Source: Xanthomonas vasicola
Lineage (GTDB): Bacteria; Pseudomonadota; Gammaproteobacteria; Xanthomonadales; Xanthomonadaceae
Reading direction: 5' to 3'
NCBI RefSeq assembly: GCF_000772705.2
Contig: NZ_JSBW02000059.1
Location: 91,589-155,588, forward strand
Length of the DNA: 64,000 nucleotides
Shown here: piece after piece, positions 1-10,661 of the stretch
Position numbering within the stretch: the stretch's first letter is position 1
How the letters are laid out: every line of letters starts with the position of its first letter
Made by a program: the position numbers and the translations under genes
Notes under the pieces: generated by a model
Told to the model about the DNA's origin: nothing
What the model saw: the letters and a program-made list of their open reading frames with translations, nothing else
Database searches by the model: none

Positions 1-794
1 CCTGCCACCGGGCCCTTGAACTCCTGCTTCAGGCCGATGAGGCCGTCGCTGCCGCTCTTGTCGACGTCCAGCCTGAACCAGTCGTAGCCGGCAAAAATGC
101 CGAAGTTCTTGGTGAAGCGGTATTCGGCAATGGCGTTGGCGCGGCTCAGGTCGCCGTCGTAGTCGCCGAAGTCGCCCCAGCTGGTGTTGAGGTACTGGCC
201 CTGCACGTTGAACAGCCAGTGTTCGCTCGGACGTGCGGTGAAGCGGATACCGACGACCGGCGCAACGCCGTCTTCGCTTTCGTCCAGGACGTCGCCAGTG
301 AACGCGCTACCCAGGTCGGCATACGCGTTGGCTTCGACCTTGGCGTACTCGGCACCGATCTGCAGGCCAAGGCTGAATTCCGACGAATCGATCACTGAGT
401 AGTCGTACACGAAGGTCGCAACCTGATACTTCAGCTCACCCTTGATGAAGCTGCCCGACGGCACGGTCACACCACCGGCGCTCACATCCTGTGACAGGGT
501 CTCGCGGCGATCCTTGTCGTACTTGAAGTAGTCGAAGATCAGGCGCTGGCGGGTGCTGATGCGGAACACGCCGTCCACGCGCGGCTCCCATTCCTTGCCG
601 CCCAGCTTGAAGTCTTCATTGACCGACACATTGTTGCCAGCCAGCAGGGTGTTACCGCGGATGGTGTTGTCGTTGTCGACATTCATCGCGCCGAGACGGA
701 TCTGGAAACGGTCATCGGTGTCTTCGGCGTGCGCGGGCGCGGCATAGGCGGCAGCCAGAACGCACGGAATGGCCAGCGCGAGGAGGTGTTTCAT
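1..794 (-). CDS. Outer-membrane beta-barrel protein, 3' end cut by window edge
   Basis: Reading leftward from the ATG at 794, an open frame runs to the window edge, about 264 codons without a stop. It begins with a clear signal peptide (MKHLLALAIPCVLAAAYA, cleavage likely after AHA, before EDTDD). The mature part has alternating hydrophobic/aromatic strands typical of an outer-membrane barrel, for example RQRLIFDYFKYDK, ELKYQVATFVYDYSV and KNFGIFAGYDWFRLD. A GGAG sequence precedes the start. I do not recognise a named porin family; a small barrel of unknown substrate is the safest reading. It is transcribed away from the atp operon. The C-terminal end is missing, so length and the terminal aromatic residue cannot be judged. 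Confidence 0.75.
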   Translation of the reverse strand, partial: MKHLLALAIPCVLAAAYAAPAHAEDTDDRFQIRLGAMNVDNDNTIRGNTLLAGNNVSVNEDFKLGGKEWEPRVDGVFRISTRQRLIFDYFKYDKDRRETLSQDVSAGGVTVPSGSFIKGELKYQVATFVYDYSVIDSSEFSLGLQIGAEYAKVEANAYADLGSAFTGDVLDESEDGVAPVVGIRFTARPSEHWLFNVQGQYLNTSWGDFGDYDGDLSRANAIAEYRFTKNFGIFAGYDWFRLDVDKSGSDGLIGLKQEFKGPVA

Positions 795-1047
795 GGGGAG
801 CTCCGAATTCTTAAGAATGATCAGGCAGTTCGGCCTGTGCCGCGCATAGTCGGTAAGGCGGCGTCTTTCAAAAGTGAAGGAGGTGTCCAATCGCTGTGAA
901 GGCGGACATAGCAATCGGACAAAACGGTCCGCTTTGCGGCTCTGATCTTTTCGTCGAGTCATGCGTCTGTGAGTGCCATCGACCCGGAGTACACGACGCC
1001 AAGATTGGACCACCAATGGGAAGGTCGCAGGGTGCGACAAAATGCGT

Positions 1048-1081
1048 AAAAAAGCAGGAGCCCCGGTCTCCCAGGGCTCCT
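1048..1081 (-). terminator. Rho-independent terminator on the minus strand
   Basis: AGGAGCCC (1056-1063) pairs perfectly with GGGCTCCT (1074-1081). On the minus strand the hairpin is followed by GC and six T (plus-strand A run 1048-1053). No minus-strand protein gene lies between it and the divergent atp operon, so it most simply ends a short non-coding transcript. Confidence 0.6.
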
Positions 1082-1236
1082 AGACGCGGCCTGCGGCGAT
1101 ACCTTTCGACGAGGATGTGCAGGCCTCACAAGTTCTGACCGCCGGTTTGTGGCAAAGTTCCCACCCGCCCCCGCGGTCACCACGTGGTGCATCGCAGCAA
1201 GTGATGGCCTCTGCCGGTTGTCTCGCAATTTGTCCC
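1048..1236 (-). ncRNA. Candidate small RNA antiparallel to the atp promoter region
   Basis: No convincing protein frame is visible here, but the minus strand carries a chain of perfect inverted repeats: a 12-base palindrome CACCACGTGGTG (1178-1189), GACCGC/GCGGTC (1137-1142 with 1173-1178), GGCCTGC/GCAGGCC (1088-1094 with 1119-1125), then an 8-bp hairpin followed by six U. On the minus strand TTGCGC (1264-1269) and TATAGC (1240-1245), 18 bases apart, could start a transcript near 1233, giving about 185 nt. It does not match 6S, 4.5S, tmRNA or RNase P RNA as I know them. Existence is inferred from structure only. Confidence 0.45.
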
Positions 1237-1247
1237 ATTGCTATACT
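1218..1247 (+). promoter_or_regulatory. Sigma-70-type promoter of the atp operon
   Basis: TTGTCT (1218-1223) and TATACT (1242-1247) are separated by 18 bases and predict a start near 1254, about 50 bases before the first atp gene. The -10 element overlaps a possible minus-strand -10 (1240-1245), so the two promoters may exclude each other. Confidence 0.6.
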
Positions 1248-1306
1248 TTCGCGGCTAGACGAGGCGCAACTGCGCTTCCCACTCATTCACACGTAAGGTA
1301 ACCGTA

Positions 1307-1672
1307 GTGCTGAACTCCGTTGACGCGGGTCGGCGGTTGATGCTGCGCGCTGCGGTATATCCGCTTTCCGCCGTAGCTATAACCAGTTTGGGGTTGCTGT
1401 TGGTCGGTCCCCGTTACTCTGCAGGTCTGGCATTGACCGGATTTGCGACGGTGCTGGGCGGTTGGGTCGCGGCACGTACCGCGCTAGGTGGCGGTATCCA
1501 GGCAGCGGGCATCGCCATGGTGCGGCTGATTCTGGCGATGGTGCTGAAGTGGGTGTTGGTTTTCGTGGCGCTGGCGCTCGGCTTCGGCCTGTGGCGGCTA
1601 CCTCCTCTGGCTTTGTTGGCGGGTATCGCCATCGGGCTGATTTTTCAGGTTCTGGCTCTGGCCAGACGTTGA
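1307..1672 (+). CDS. atpI: ATP synthase protein I (AtpI-like)
   Basis: A 121-residue, very hydrophobic protein with about four membrane segments, placed first in the ATP synthase operon, where AtpI normally sits. AtpI proteins are thought to help assemble the c-ring or handle magnesium and are not essential. The sequence itself is poorly conserved, as in the family, so the call rests on position, size and topology. The start is GTG, preceded by TAAGG. It is followed by atpB after 25 bases, so the two are cotranscribed. Confidence 0.75.
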   Translation: MLNSVDAGRRLMLRAAVYPLSAVAITSLGLLLVGPRYSAGLALTGFATVLGGWVAARTALGGGIQAAGIAMVRLILAMVLKWVLVFVALALGFGLWRLPPLALLAGIAIGLIFQVLALARR

Positions 1673-1697
1673 TTCGAACTTAAAGGGCTCCGGACAC

Positions 1698-2498
1698 ATG
1701 GCGGGCGAGGCAGCAACACCTACCTCCTATATCCAGCATCACTTGCAGAACCTGATCCTTCCGGTTCGCGATGGTGGCGGCACGTTTTGGACCATCCACG
1801 TCGATACCCTGGTCATGGCGGTGTTGATGGGGTTGGTCATGGTCCTGGCGTTCTGGACCGCAACCCGCAATGCGACGGCCGGCGTGCCGGGCAAGTGGCA
1901 GGCGTTCGTGGAAATCTGCCTGGAGTTCGTCGACCGCCAGGCCAAGGACACCTATCACGGCAGCAGCAAGCTGGTGACGCCGATTGCGATCACCATCTTC
2001 TTCTGGATCCTGTTGATGAACCTCATCAAGATGATCCCGGCCGATTTCATCGCCATCCCGCTGAGTTGGGTCGGCGTGCATGCCTGGAAGCCGGTGCCCA
2101 CCGCCGACGTCAATGCCACCTTGGGCATGTCGATCAGCGTGTTCTTCCTGATGATCGTGTTCTCGCTGCGCTCCAAGGGCGTGGGCGGCATGACTAAGGA
2201 ATTCCTGACGGCGCCGTTCGGCAAGTGGATGATGCCGTTCAACCTGCTTTTGAACATCGTCGAGTGGCTGAGCAAGCCGATTTCGTTGGCGATGCGACTG
2301 TTCGGCAACATGTTCGGCGGCGAGATCGTCTTCCTGCTGATCTGGGTGCTGGGCGGTGCGGGCATCGCCGGCATGTTCGCAGGCGGCGTATTCGGCCTTG
2401 GCTGGATGCTGTTCCACCTGCTGGTGATTCCGCTGCAGGCCTTCATCTTCATGATGCTGTCGATCGTGTATCTGAGCCTGGCCGAAGACAGCCACTGA
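1698..2498 (+). CDS. atpB: ATP synthase Fo subunit a
   Basis: The 266-residue protein is the stator half-channel of the Fo proton pore in the inner membrane. The essential arginine is present at about residue 200 in the motif SLAMRLFGNMFGGE, and the expected five or six membrane helices are visible, including the last pair rich in Leu and Gly. The protons it passes drive rotation of the AtpE ring. Length is normal for gammaproteobacteria. It starts at ATG after AAAGGGCTCC and lies between atpI and atpE in the operon. Confidence 0.97.
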   Translation: MAGEAATPTSYIQHHLQNLILPVRDGGGTFWTIHVDTLVMAVLMGLVMVLAFWTATRNATAGVPGKWQAFVEICLEFVDRQAKDTYHGSSKLVTPIAITIFFWILLMNLIKMIPADFIAIPLSWVGVHAWKPVPTADVNATLGMSISVFFLMIVFSLRSKGVGGMTKEFLTAPFGKWMMPFNLLLNIVEWLSKPISLAMRLFGNMFGGEIVFLLIWVLGGAGIAGMFAGGVFGLGWMLFHLLVIPLQAFIFMMLSIVYLSLAEDSH

Positions 2499-2873
<375 letters not shown>

Positions 2874-2987
2874 TCCAGCGGTAGCAGGATGTGGATGCAG
2901 CCGCGTGCGGTTGCCTCCGCGGATGAAGGTCGGAAAGCGCCGCCCCTGCGGTGGCGCTTTCACCCCTAAACAGCGATTGAGCGACCC

Positions 2988-3458
2988 ATGGATATCACCC
3001 TTACCATCTTTGCCCAGGCGCTGGCATTCGCCGGCCTGATCTGGATCGTCGCGACCAAAATCTGGCCGCCGCTGCTGCAGGCGATCGAAGAGCGTCAGCA
3101 AAAGATCGCTGAAGGTCTGGCTGCGGCCGATCGTAGTCAGAAGGATCTGGCGCAGGCGCAGGAAAAGGTCAACGAAGCACTGAAGGACGCACGCACCAAG
3201 GCCAACGAGATCATCGATCAGGCCCATGCGCGCGCCAACCAGATCATCGAAGCGGCCAAGCATGAGGCAATTGCCGAAGCTAACCGTCAGAAGGATCTGG
3301 CGCAGACCGAAATCGATGCATCCGCCACGCGTGCCCGCGAGGAGCTGCGCAAGCAGGTCTCGGTGCTGGCCGTCAGCGGTGCAGAAAAGCTGCTCAAGCG
3401 CGAAATCGACGCCAACGCCCACAAAGCGCTGCTCGACGAGCTGGCGGTGGAGATTTAA
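2988..3458 (+). CDS. atpF: ATP synthase Fo subunit b
   Basis: The 156-residue protein has one N-terminal membrane helix (roughly residues 5-25, [17 protein letters not shown]) followed by a long charged helix rich in Ala, Lys, Glu and Gln that forms the peripheral stalk dimer. Length equals that of the E. coli protein. It links subunit a in the membrane to delta and alpha in F1. The 114-base gap after atpE is longer than other gaps upstream and contains a GC-rich stretch. The gene is followed by atpH after only 3 bases. Confidence 0.96.
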   Translation: MDITLTIFAQALAFAGLIWIVATKIWPPLLQAIEERQQKIAEGLAAADRSQKDLAQAQEKVNEALKDARTKANEIIDQAHARANQIIEAAKHEAIAEANRQKDLAQTEIDASATRAREELRKQVSVLAVSGAEKLLKREIDANAHKALLDELAVEI

Positions 3459-3461
3459 GCG

Positions 3462-3989
3462 ATGAGTCAGGCCCTCACCCTTGCCCGTCCCTACGGCCGT
3501 GCCGCGTTTGCGATCGCGCGTGAGGGCGGCAGCTTCGCCCCCTGGTCCGATGCGCTGGCGTTTTCGGCGCAGGTGGCCGGCGACCCGCGCGTGGCCGCAT
3601 TGCTGCTCAAACCGGCCCTGGGCCAGGAGCAGGCAGTGACGCTGCTGGCGCCGCCGCAGGCGGGCGAGGACTATCTGCGTTTCCTCGGCGTGCTCGCCGA
3701 TGCGCAGCGGTTGTCGCTGCTGCCGGAAATTGCAGGCTTGTACGAACAACTGCGTGCCGATGCCGAACACGTCGTCAAGGCGACGGTCACATCTGCCGTT
3801 GCAATGAGCCAGACGGAACTCGACACGATCGCTGCTGCGCTGCAGAAGCGCTTCGGCCGTGAAGTGGACATCACCACCGCAGTCGATGCCTCGCTGATCG
3901 GCGGCGCGGTGATCGACACCGGCGACGTGGTCATCGACGGCTCGCTGAAGGGCAAGCTCGCGCGTCTGCAAAGCTCGCTCGCCCACTGA
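3462..3989 (+). CDS. atpH: ATP synthase F1 subunit delta
   Basis: This 175-residue soluble protein is the OSCP-type clamp that joins the b-stalk to the top of the alpha3beta3 head. The N-terminal signature [15 protein letters not shown] and the C-terminal signature [24 protein letters not shown] are typical of the family. It begins 3 bases after the atpF stop, so the two are probably translationally coupled, and is followed by atpA after 47 bases. Confidence 0.96.
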   Translation: MSQALTLARPYGRAAFAIAREGGSFAPWSDALAFSAQVAGDPRVAALLLKPALGQEQAVTLLAPPQAGEDYLRFLGVLADAQRLSLLPEIAGLYEQLRADAEHVVKATVTSAVAMSQTELDTIAAALQKRFGREVDITTAVDASLIGGAVIDTGDVVIDGSLKGKLARLQSSLAH

Positions 3990-4036
3990 ATTCACATAAA
4001 CGCATGGCCCCTGCGGCCGGCACCTAGGACTGAACG

Positions 4037-5584
4037 ATGGCAACCACGCTCAACCCCTCCGAAATCAGCGACCTGATCAAGACCCGCATCGAAGCGGTCA
4101 AGCTGTCCGCAGAGTCGCGCAACGAAGGCTCCGTGACCAGCGTGTCCGACGGCATCGTGCGCATCTTCGGCCTGGCCGACGTGATGCAGGGCGAAATGAT
4201 CGAACTGCCGAACAACACGTTCGCGCTCGCACTGAACCTGGAGCGCGATTCGGTCGGCGCCGTGGTGCTGGGCGACTACGAAAACCTGCGCGAAGGCGAC
4301 GTGGCCAAGACCACCGGCCGCATCCTGGAAGTGCCGGTGGGTCCGGAGCTGCTGGGTCGCGTGGTCAACGCACTGGGCGAGCCGATCGACGGCAAGGGCC
4401 CGCTGGGCGCCACCCAGACCGCACCGGTGGAGCGTGTTGCGCCCGGCGTGATCTGGCGTAAGTCGGTCGACCAGCCGGTGCAGACTGGTTACAAATCGGT
4501 CGATGCGATGATCCCGATCGGCCGTGGCCAGCGCGAACTGGTGATCGGCGACCGTCAGACCGGCAAGACCGCGCTGGCGATCGACGCGGTGATCAACCAG
4601 AAGGGCACCGGCATCAAGTGCGTGTACGTGGCGATCGGCCAGAAGGCCTCGACCGTTGCCAACATCGTGCGCAAGCTGGAAGAAAACGGCGCGCTGGCGC
4701 ACACCGTGGTGGTGGCTGCGACCGCGTCCGAATCGGCTGCGATGCAGTACATCAGCCCCTACGCCGGCTGCACCATGGGCGAATACTTCATGGACCGCGG
4801 CGAAGACGCGTTGATCGTGTACGACGATCTGTCCAAGCAGGCGGTGGCCTACCGCCAGATCTCGCTGCTGCTCAAGCGCCCGCCTGGTCGCGAAGCCTAC
4901 CCGGGCGACGTGTTCTATCTGCACTCCCGCCTGCTGGAACGCGCAGCGCGCGTGTCCGAGGAATACGTGGAGAAGTTCACCAACGGTGCGGTGACCGGCA
5001 AGACCGGCTCGCTGACCGCGCTGCCGATCATCGAAACGCAGGCCGGCGACGTGTCTGCCTTCGTGCCGACCAACGTGATCTCGATCACCGACGGCCAGAT
5101 CTTCCTGGAAACCGACCTGTTCAACGCCGGTATCCGTCCGGCCGTCAACGCCGGTATCTCGGTGTCGCGTGTCGGTGGTGCAGCCCAGACCAAGATCATC
5201 AAGAAGCTGTCCGGCGGCATCCGTATCTCGCTGGCGCAGTACCGTGAGCTGGCGGCGTTCGCGCAGTTCGCCTCGGACCTGGACGAAGCGACCCGCAAGC
5301 AGCTCGAGCGCGGTCAGCGCGTCACCGAACTGATGAAGCAGAAGCAGTACGCGCCGATGTCCATCGCCAATCAGGCGCTGTCGATCTACGCCGTCAACGA
5401 GGGCTACCTCGACGAAGTGCCGGTCAACAAGCTGCTGGCGTTCGAAGAAGGCCTGCACGCGCACTTCGCCAACACCCAGGGCGAGCTGGTCTCCAAGATC
5501 AATAGCACCGGCGGTTGGGACAACGACATCGAAGCCAGCTTCAAGAAGGGCATCGAAGAGTTCAAGACTACGGGCAGCTGGTAA
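4037..5584 (+). CDS. atpA: ATP synthase F1 subunit alpha
   Basis: The 515-residue non-catalytic nucleotide-binding subunit of the F1 hexamer. The Walker A loop GDRQTGKT lies at residues 171-178 and the Walker B region [12 protein letters not shown] follows. The family signature [17 protein letters not shown] and the arginine finger region (SRVG) are intact. Length is the usual 513-515 residues. It alternates with AtpD around the gamma shaft. A 197-base spacer holding an inverted repeat separates it from atpG, unlike the tight spacing earlier in the operon. Confidence 0.98.
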   Translation: MATTLNPSEISDLIKTRIEAVKLSAESRNEGSVTSVSDGIVRIFGLADVMQGEMIELPNNTFALALNLERDSVGAVVLGDYENLREGDVAKTTGRILEVPVGPELLGRVVNALGEPIDGKGPLGATQTAPVERVAPGVIWRKSVDQPVQTGYKSVDAMIPIGRGQRELVIGDRQTGKTALAIDAVINQKGTGIKCVYVAIGQKASTVANIVRKLEENGALAHTVVVAATASESAAMQYISPYAGCTMGEYFMDRGEDALIVYDDLSKQAVAYRQISLLLKRPPGREAYPGDVFYLHSRLLERAARVSEEYVEKFTNGAVTGKTGSLTALPIIETQAGDVSAFVPTNVISITDGQIFLETDLFNAGIRPAVNAGISVSRVGGAAQTKIIKKLSGGIRISLAQYRELAAFAQFASDLDEATRKQLERGQRVTELMKQKQYAPMSIANQALSIYAVNEGYLDEVPVNKLLAFEEGLHAHFANTQGELVSKINSTGGWDNDIEASFKKGIEEFKTTGSW

Positions 5585-5600
5585 GTCAGTCGCCGCGATT

Positions 5601-5758
5601 TGGGATTGGGCATTCGGGATTGGTAGGAGCGGTGGTTCGGGGCTTTGGCTGATACCGAGCCATCGTCTTCCATTCCCAGAAGTTAGGCATCCGGGGTTCG
5701 CGGAAGCGGTGAGGTGGGGAGGCTTTGGCCAATCCCGAATCCCGATTCCCGAATCCCA
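5601..5758. repeat. Inverted-repeat spacer between atpA and atpG
   Basis: The spacer opens with GGGATTGGGCATTCGGGATTGG and closes with the complementary series CCAATCCCGAATCCCGATTCCC, about 110 bases apart. The same GGGATT(C)GGGAT family recurs in the two later atp spacers, so it is a dispersed, non-coding repeat able to form a long hairpin in the mRNA. In an operon this could alter 3' stability or segment expression. Confidence 0.7.
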
Positions 5759-5781
5759 CTAAGCGAGCGAAGCGAGCGAGT

Positions 5782-6645
5782 ATGGCAGGCGGACGCGAAA
5801 TCAAAACCAAGATCAAGAGCGTGCAGAACACCCGCAAGGTGACGCGCGCGCTCGAAATGGTCTCGGCCTCCAAGATCCGCAAGGCGCAAGAGCGCATGAA
5901 GACCTCGCGTCCGTATGCGCAGGCGATGAAGCAGGTGATCGGCCATCTGGCGCAGGCCAGCACCGATTTCCAGCATCCGTTCCTGATCGAGCGCGAACAG
6001 GTCAAGCGGGTCGGTTACATCGTGATCTCTTCCGACCGCGGCCTGGCCGGCGGTTTGAACAACAACCTGTTCCGCAAGATGCTGGGCGAAGTACGCCCCT
6101 GGCAGGACAAGGGTGCGGAGATCGACTTGGTGACCATCGGCCAGAAGGCGTCGGCCTTCTTCCGTCGCATCAAGGTCAACATGGTCGGCAGCGTGACCCA
6201 CCTGGGCGACAGCCCGCAGGTGGAGCAGTTGATCGGCGTGATCAAGGTGATGATCGATGCCTTCATCGAAGGCAAGGTCGACCGCGTGTATCTGGTCTAC
6301 AACCGTTTCGTGAACACGATGACGCAGAAGGCCAGCTTCGATCAGCTGCTGCCGTTGCCGGCCGCTGAGCACAAGGTGGCGCACCACGATTGGGACTACC
6401 TGTACGAACCCGATGCCGCCACCGTGCTGGAGCACGTGATGACGCGTTACATCGAGTCGCTGGTGTACCAGGCCGTGCTGGAAAACGTGGCCTCCGAACA
6501 TGCCGCGCGCATGGTGGCGATGAAGGCCGCCAGCGACAACGCCAACAAGATGATCGGCACCTTGCAACTGGTCTACAACAAGGCACGCCAGGCGGCGATT
6601 ACCCAGGAAATTTCGGAAATCGTCAGCGGCGCGGCCGCCGTATAA
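5782..6645 (+). CDS. atpG: ATP synthase F1 subunit gamma
   Basis: The 287-residue central rotor shaft. The start chosen is the ATG giving [20 protein letters not shown], which is the conserved N-terminus of the family; an upstream in-frame ATG would add residues encoded by the repeat spacer and is rejected. The C-terminal helix with ASDNANKMI and [17 protein letters not shown] carries the conserved catch residues that contact beta. The gene lies between two repeat spacers. Confidence 0.96.
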   Translation: MAGGREIKTKIKSVQNTRKVTRALEMVSASKIRKAQERMKTSRPYAQAMKQVIGHLAQASTDFQHPFLIEREQVKRVGYIVISSDRGLAGGLNNNLFRKMLGEVRPWQDKGAEIDLVTIGQKASAFFRRIKVNMVGSVTHLGDSPQVEQLIGVIKVMIDAFIEGKVDRVYLVYNRFVNTMTQKASFDQLLPLPAAEHKVAHHDWDYLYEPDAATVLEHVMTRYIESLVYQAVLENVASEHAARMVAMKAASDNANKMIGTLQLVYNKARQAAITQEISEIVSGAAAV

Positions 6646-8196
<1,551 letters not shown>

Positions 8197-8226
8197 TGCG
8201 ATCCCAGCCGCTGCGCGGCTGGAACC

Positions 8227-8350
8227 GGGAATCGGGAATCGGGAATCGGGAATCGTAAAGGCGGGTTGTCGGCGAGTTGGAAAGACGGGAATCACGAAGA
8301 GTGCGTAGCCAACCGCTCTTCCCATTCCCGATTCCCGACTCCCGATTCCC
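8227..8350. repeat. Tandem GGGAATC repeat and inverted partner between atpD and atpC
   Basis: Four perfect head-to-tail copies of GGGAATC (8227-8254) are followed, about 70 bases later, by CCCATTCCCGATTCCCGACT, which pairs with them. It belongs to the same repeat family as the other two atp spacers but here shows tandem expansion, a possible site of slippage. Confidence 0.75.
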
Positions 8351-8372
8351 CGCCTCACTACAGTGAGGCAGC

Positions 8373-8795
8373 ATGAGCACTATCCGTTGCGACATCGTCA
8401 GCGCCGAGAAGGAAATCTTCCACGGTGAGGCGACGCTGGTCGTGGCCACCGGCGAGTTGGGCGAGTTGGGTATTGCGCCCAAGCACGCGCCGCTGATCAC
8501 GCGCCTGAAGCCGGGCAAGGTGGTGGTGACCACCGCCAATGGCGAACATCTGGATTTCGCTATCTCTGGCGGCATCCTGGAAGTGCAGCCGCAGGTGGTG
8601 ACCATCCTGGTCGACACCGCAGTGCGTGCGCAGGACATCGACGAAGCCGCAGTGCGTAAGGTCAAGGAAGAGGCCGAGCGGCAGCTGGCCAGCCGTGGCA
8701 ACACGGTGGACGTGGTCGAGGCACAGCGTCGGCTGGCTGAAGCGACGGTGCAATTGCAGGCGCTGGAGCGCTTGCGTCGCAACCTCAAGCACTAA
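8373..8795 (+). CDS. atpC: ATP synthase F1 subunit epsilon
   Basis: The 140-residue protein has the N-terminal ten-strand sandwich that binds gamma and the c-ring (start [19 protein letters not shown], with [17 protein letters not shown]) and a C-terminal two-helix domain (from about residue 90) that can inhibit ATP hydrolysis. Length matches the 139-residue E. coli protein. It is the last gene of the operon and is followed by a terminator. Confidence 0.96.
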   Translation: MSTIRCDIVSAEKEIFHGEATLVVATGELGELGIAPKHAPLITRLKPGKVVVTTANGEHLDFAISGGILEVQPQVVTILVDTAVRAQDIDEAAVRKVKEEAERQLASRGNTVDVVEAQRRLAEATVQLQALERLRRNLKH

Positions 8796-8870
8796 GTGGC
8801 TGCGTGCCGACCCGATGGGGGGGCAAGCACTGCGATCAGCTGCAAGGTCATCTGCAGATGAGAAATTCGG

Positions 8871-8905
8871 AAACGCCGGCCATCGTGTCGGCGTTTTCGT
8901 TTTTG
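8871..8905 (+). terminator. Terminator of the atp operon
   Basis: AAACGCCG (8871-8878) pairs with CGGCGTTT (8889-8896) and is followed by TCGTTTTT. It lies 75 bases after atpC and is the expected end of the nine-gene operon. Confidence 0.75.
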
Positions 8906-9027
8906 GAGATCCGTCTGCGGGTCCACGAACCGGCCGTGGCGTGCGATAGGCACACTGCGTGCCTTAGCGCACCACTGCCCGGCAGTGGTGCATGGCAAAG
9001 TGATCCAGGCACGTTGAGGAACATGGC

Positions 9028-9597
9028 ATGACCCGCTCGATCGATGGCATTCGCGCTTACATAGTGACCGGCCTGTTGGCCGCCGGACTGCTGGGGTGCG
9101 CATTGCCTGCGCGCAGCCAGCCGCCGCTGGATCTGTTGATTGACCGCATCGTGCAGCGCAATGCCATTGGCGATGCGGTGGCGCTGAGCAAGTGGGACAG
9201 CGGCAAGCCGGTGCTGGACCAGGCGCGCGAGGCGGCAGTGCTGCAAAGCGTGCGCGATCAGGCGCCGGCGCATGGGCTGGATGCCGACGACGCGGCGCGT
9301 TTCTTTGGCGCGCAAATCGAAGCCAACAAGTTGGTGCAGTACGCGCTGTTGAACCGTTGGCACGAGCGCGGACGTGCGCCGAATACCGCACGTCCGGATC
9401 TCACAGCGCTGCGCGCACGCCTGGATCAACTGCAGGGCGAATTGCTCGATGCGCTGGCCGATGTGGCATCAGCGCGCAGCGCGCCCGACTGCCCGGCCGC
9501 CACGGCACGTGCCGCATCGCATTACGCCGAGCAGTGGCAGCTGAATGCGCTGCATCACGCAGCACTGGTGCGCGGCCTGGGCGATTTTTGCCACTGA
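9028..9597 (+). CDS. aroQ: Secreted gamma-class chorismate mutase
   Basis: The 189-residue protein has an N-terminal export signal (LLAAGLLGCALPARSQ) and then an all-helical AroQ domain. Family features seen are RIVQRNAIGDAVALSKWDSGKPV, with the active-site Arg and Lys, and FFGAQIEANKLVQYALLNRW, matching the conserved Gln/Glu helix of periplasmic chorismate mutases. It would convert chorismate to prephenate outside the cytoplasm. Secreted chorismate mutases occur in several pathogens, and one in Xanthomonas oryzae has been linked to virulence. The LLGC sequence might be a lipobox, so lipid attachment rather than free release is possible. It stands alone after the atp terminator. Confidence 0.85.
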   Translation: MTRSIDGIRAYIVTGLLAAGLLGCALPARSQPPLDLLIDRIVQRNAIGDAVALSKWDSGKPVLDQAREAAVLQSVRDQAPAHGLDADDAARFFGAQIEANKLVQYALLNRWHERGRAPNTARPDLTALRARLDQLQGELLDALADVASARSAPDCPAATARAASHYAEQWQLNALHHAALVRGLGDFCH

Positions 9598-10133
9598 TTC
9601 CGCGCGGTGGAATTGGTTTGCGACGCTGTCGCGCGGTTTAGAGCGGCTGACAAACGTAGCGAGCAGTCATCAGGTGGGCGTGGACTGCGTGCATGAACCG
9701 CAGGGTACGGGTTGGACATGAGGCGTCCCAGTGCAGGCCTCGCCTGCCTGGCGTTGAACGCGTTAGCTCAGGGAGCTGGTCTTACTGCACGGCGCCCAAC
9801 GCGGTTTTTGCTGTTTGAAATCGCGGCACAGGGCTGGATCGTCGAATTGCCGAACCTGTACGCGATTGACTTTGCGGCCATGCGCCTGGCTGCTGCACGA
9901 CACCGACAGAGCCTGCCCGTCGCTTGTCATGGCATCGCACAGCTCCACTGGTAAATTGATGTGGGAGCGAGGAGCTCATTGGCGTCCCCTTAGGAGGAGG
10001 ACGCTGCGTTGATCGGCACTTGAGGAAACGTGGTCGCTTCGGAAACGCTAGGTCCACGGAAAGCGACCTCCATTGTTTCCATGTACGGTCGCCACACAGC
10101 CGAACGATCACTCACTGCCTGCGCATGCTGCGA
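9598..10133. other. Intergenic stretch without a supported gene
   Basis: About 536 bases between the chorismate mutase gene and the convergent gtrA-like gene. Short frames occur on both strands but none has a convincing start, composition or recognisable motif. No clear terminator hairpin with a T run was found. Confidence 0.5.
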
Positions 10134-10517
10134 TCAGCGATACACCACATGCCGGCCCAGAAAGAACGACACGATCGCCAGGCCGCCTTCGACCAGCGGT
10201 TTTGCCAGCCACGCCTGACGTAGCCCGAGTAGGTTTACCGTGGTCGAGAGCAGCCAGGTGCTGATCACGGTGAGTGCCAGCCACATCAGCGCGAAGCGGC
10301 AGAAGCGTTGCCAACCCAGTCGCGCATCGCCCTGCTGGGCGAAGGTGTAACGGCCATTTAGCCAGAAGCCGAGCATGGCGCCGCCGATACGTCCAAGCAG
10401 ATTGGCCGGCACCGCAGGCATGCCTGCGGCGGTGGCGGCGATGAAGATGCCGCAATCTACAGCCAGCTGCAGGGCACCAATCATCATGAACTGGCTGCCT
10501 TGGCGGAACAGACTCAT
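10134..10517 (-). CDS. GtrA-family small membrane protein
   Basis: A 127-residue protein starting [27 protein letters not shown], with about four membrane helices and the GtrA-type pattern [18 protein letters not shown]. GtrA proteins are proposed flippases for undecaprenyl-linked sugars in surface polysaccharide modification. The internal ATG is chosen because it gives the normal family length and places the first helix at the N-terminus. It is divergent from glmU, which starts 144 bases away. The sugar it serves is unknown. Confidence 0.75.
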   Translation of the reverse strand: MSLFRQGSQFMMIGALQLAVDCGIFIAATAAGMPAVPANLLGRIGGAMLGFWLNGRYTFAQQGDARLGWQRFCRFALMWLALTVISTWLLSTTVNLLGLRQAWLAKPLVEGGLAIVSFFLGRHVVYR

Positions 10518-10661
10518 GCGTGTCGGACAGAGGGAAGGGGCGCCCATCCTAGCGGCAGCGAGACCCAAACGCTGTTATCGCAGACGAACACTGCATCCGG
10601 GCAACGACGTGACCGGGTGCAGCGACTAGAATTTAGCCATCATATTGCCTGGAATGTCTTG

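Noticed and set aside
1048..1236. 6S, 4.5S, tmRNA or RNase P RNA identity for the minus-strand RNA candidate
   Set aside because: None of the core conserved sequences of these RNAs was seen; it is left unnamed.
5725..5781. Longer N-terminus for AtpG starting in the repeat spacer
   Set aside because: The extra residues come from the non-coding repeat and the conserved AtpG start is MAGGREIK.
9712..9954. 80-codon plus-strand frame in the gap after the chorismate mutase gene
   Set aside because: No ribosome site, no recognised motif and unusual composition; not supported as a gene.
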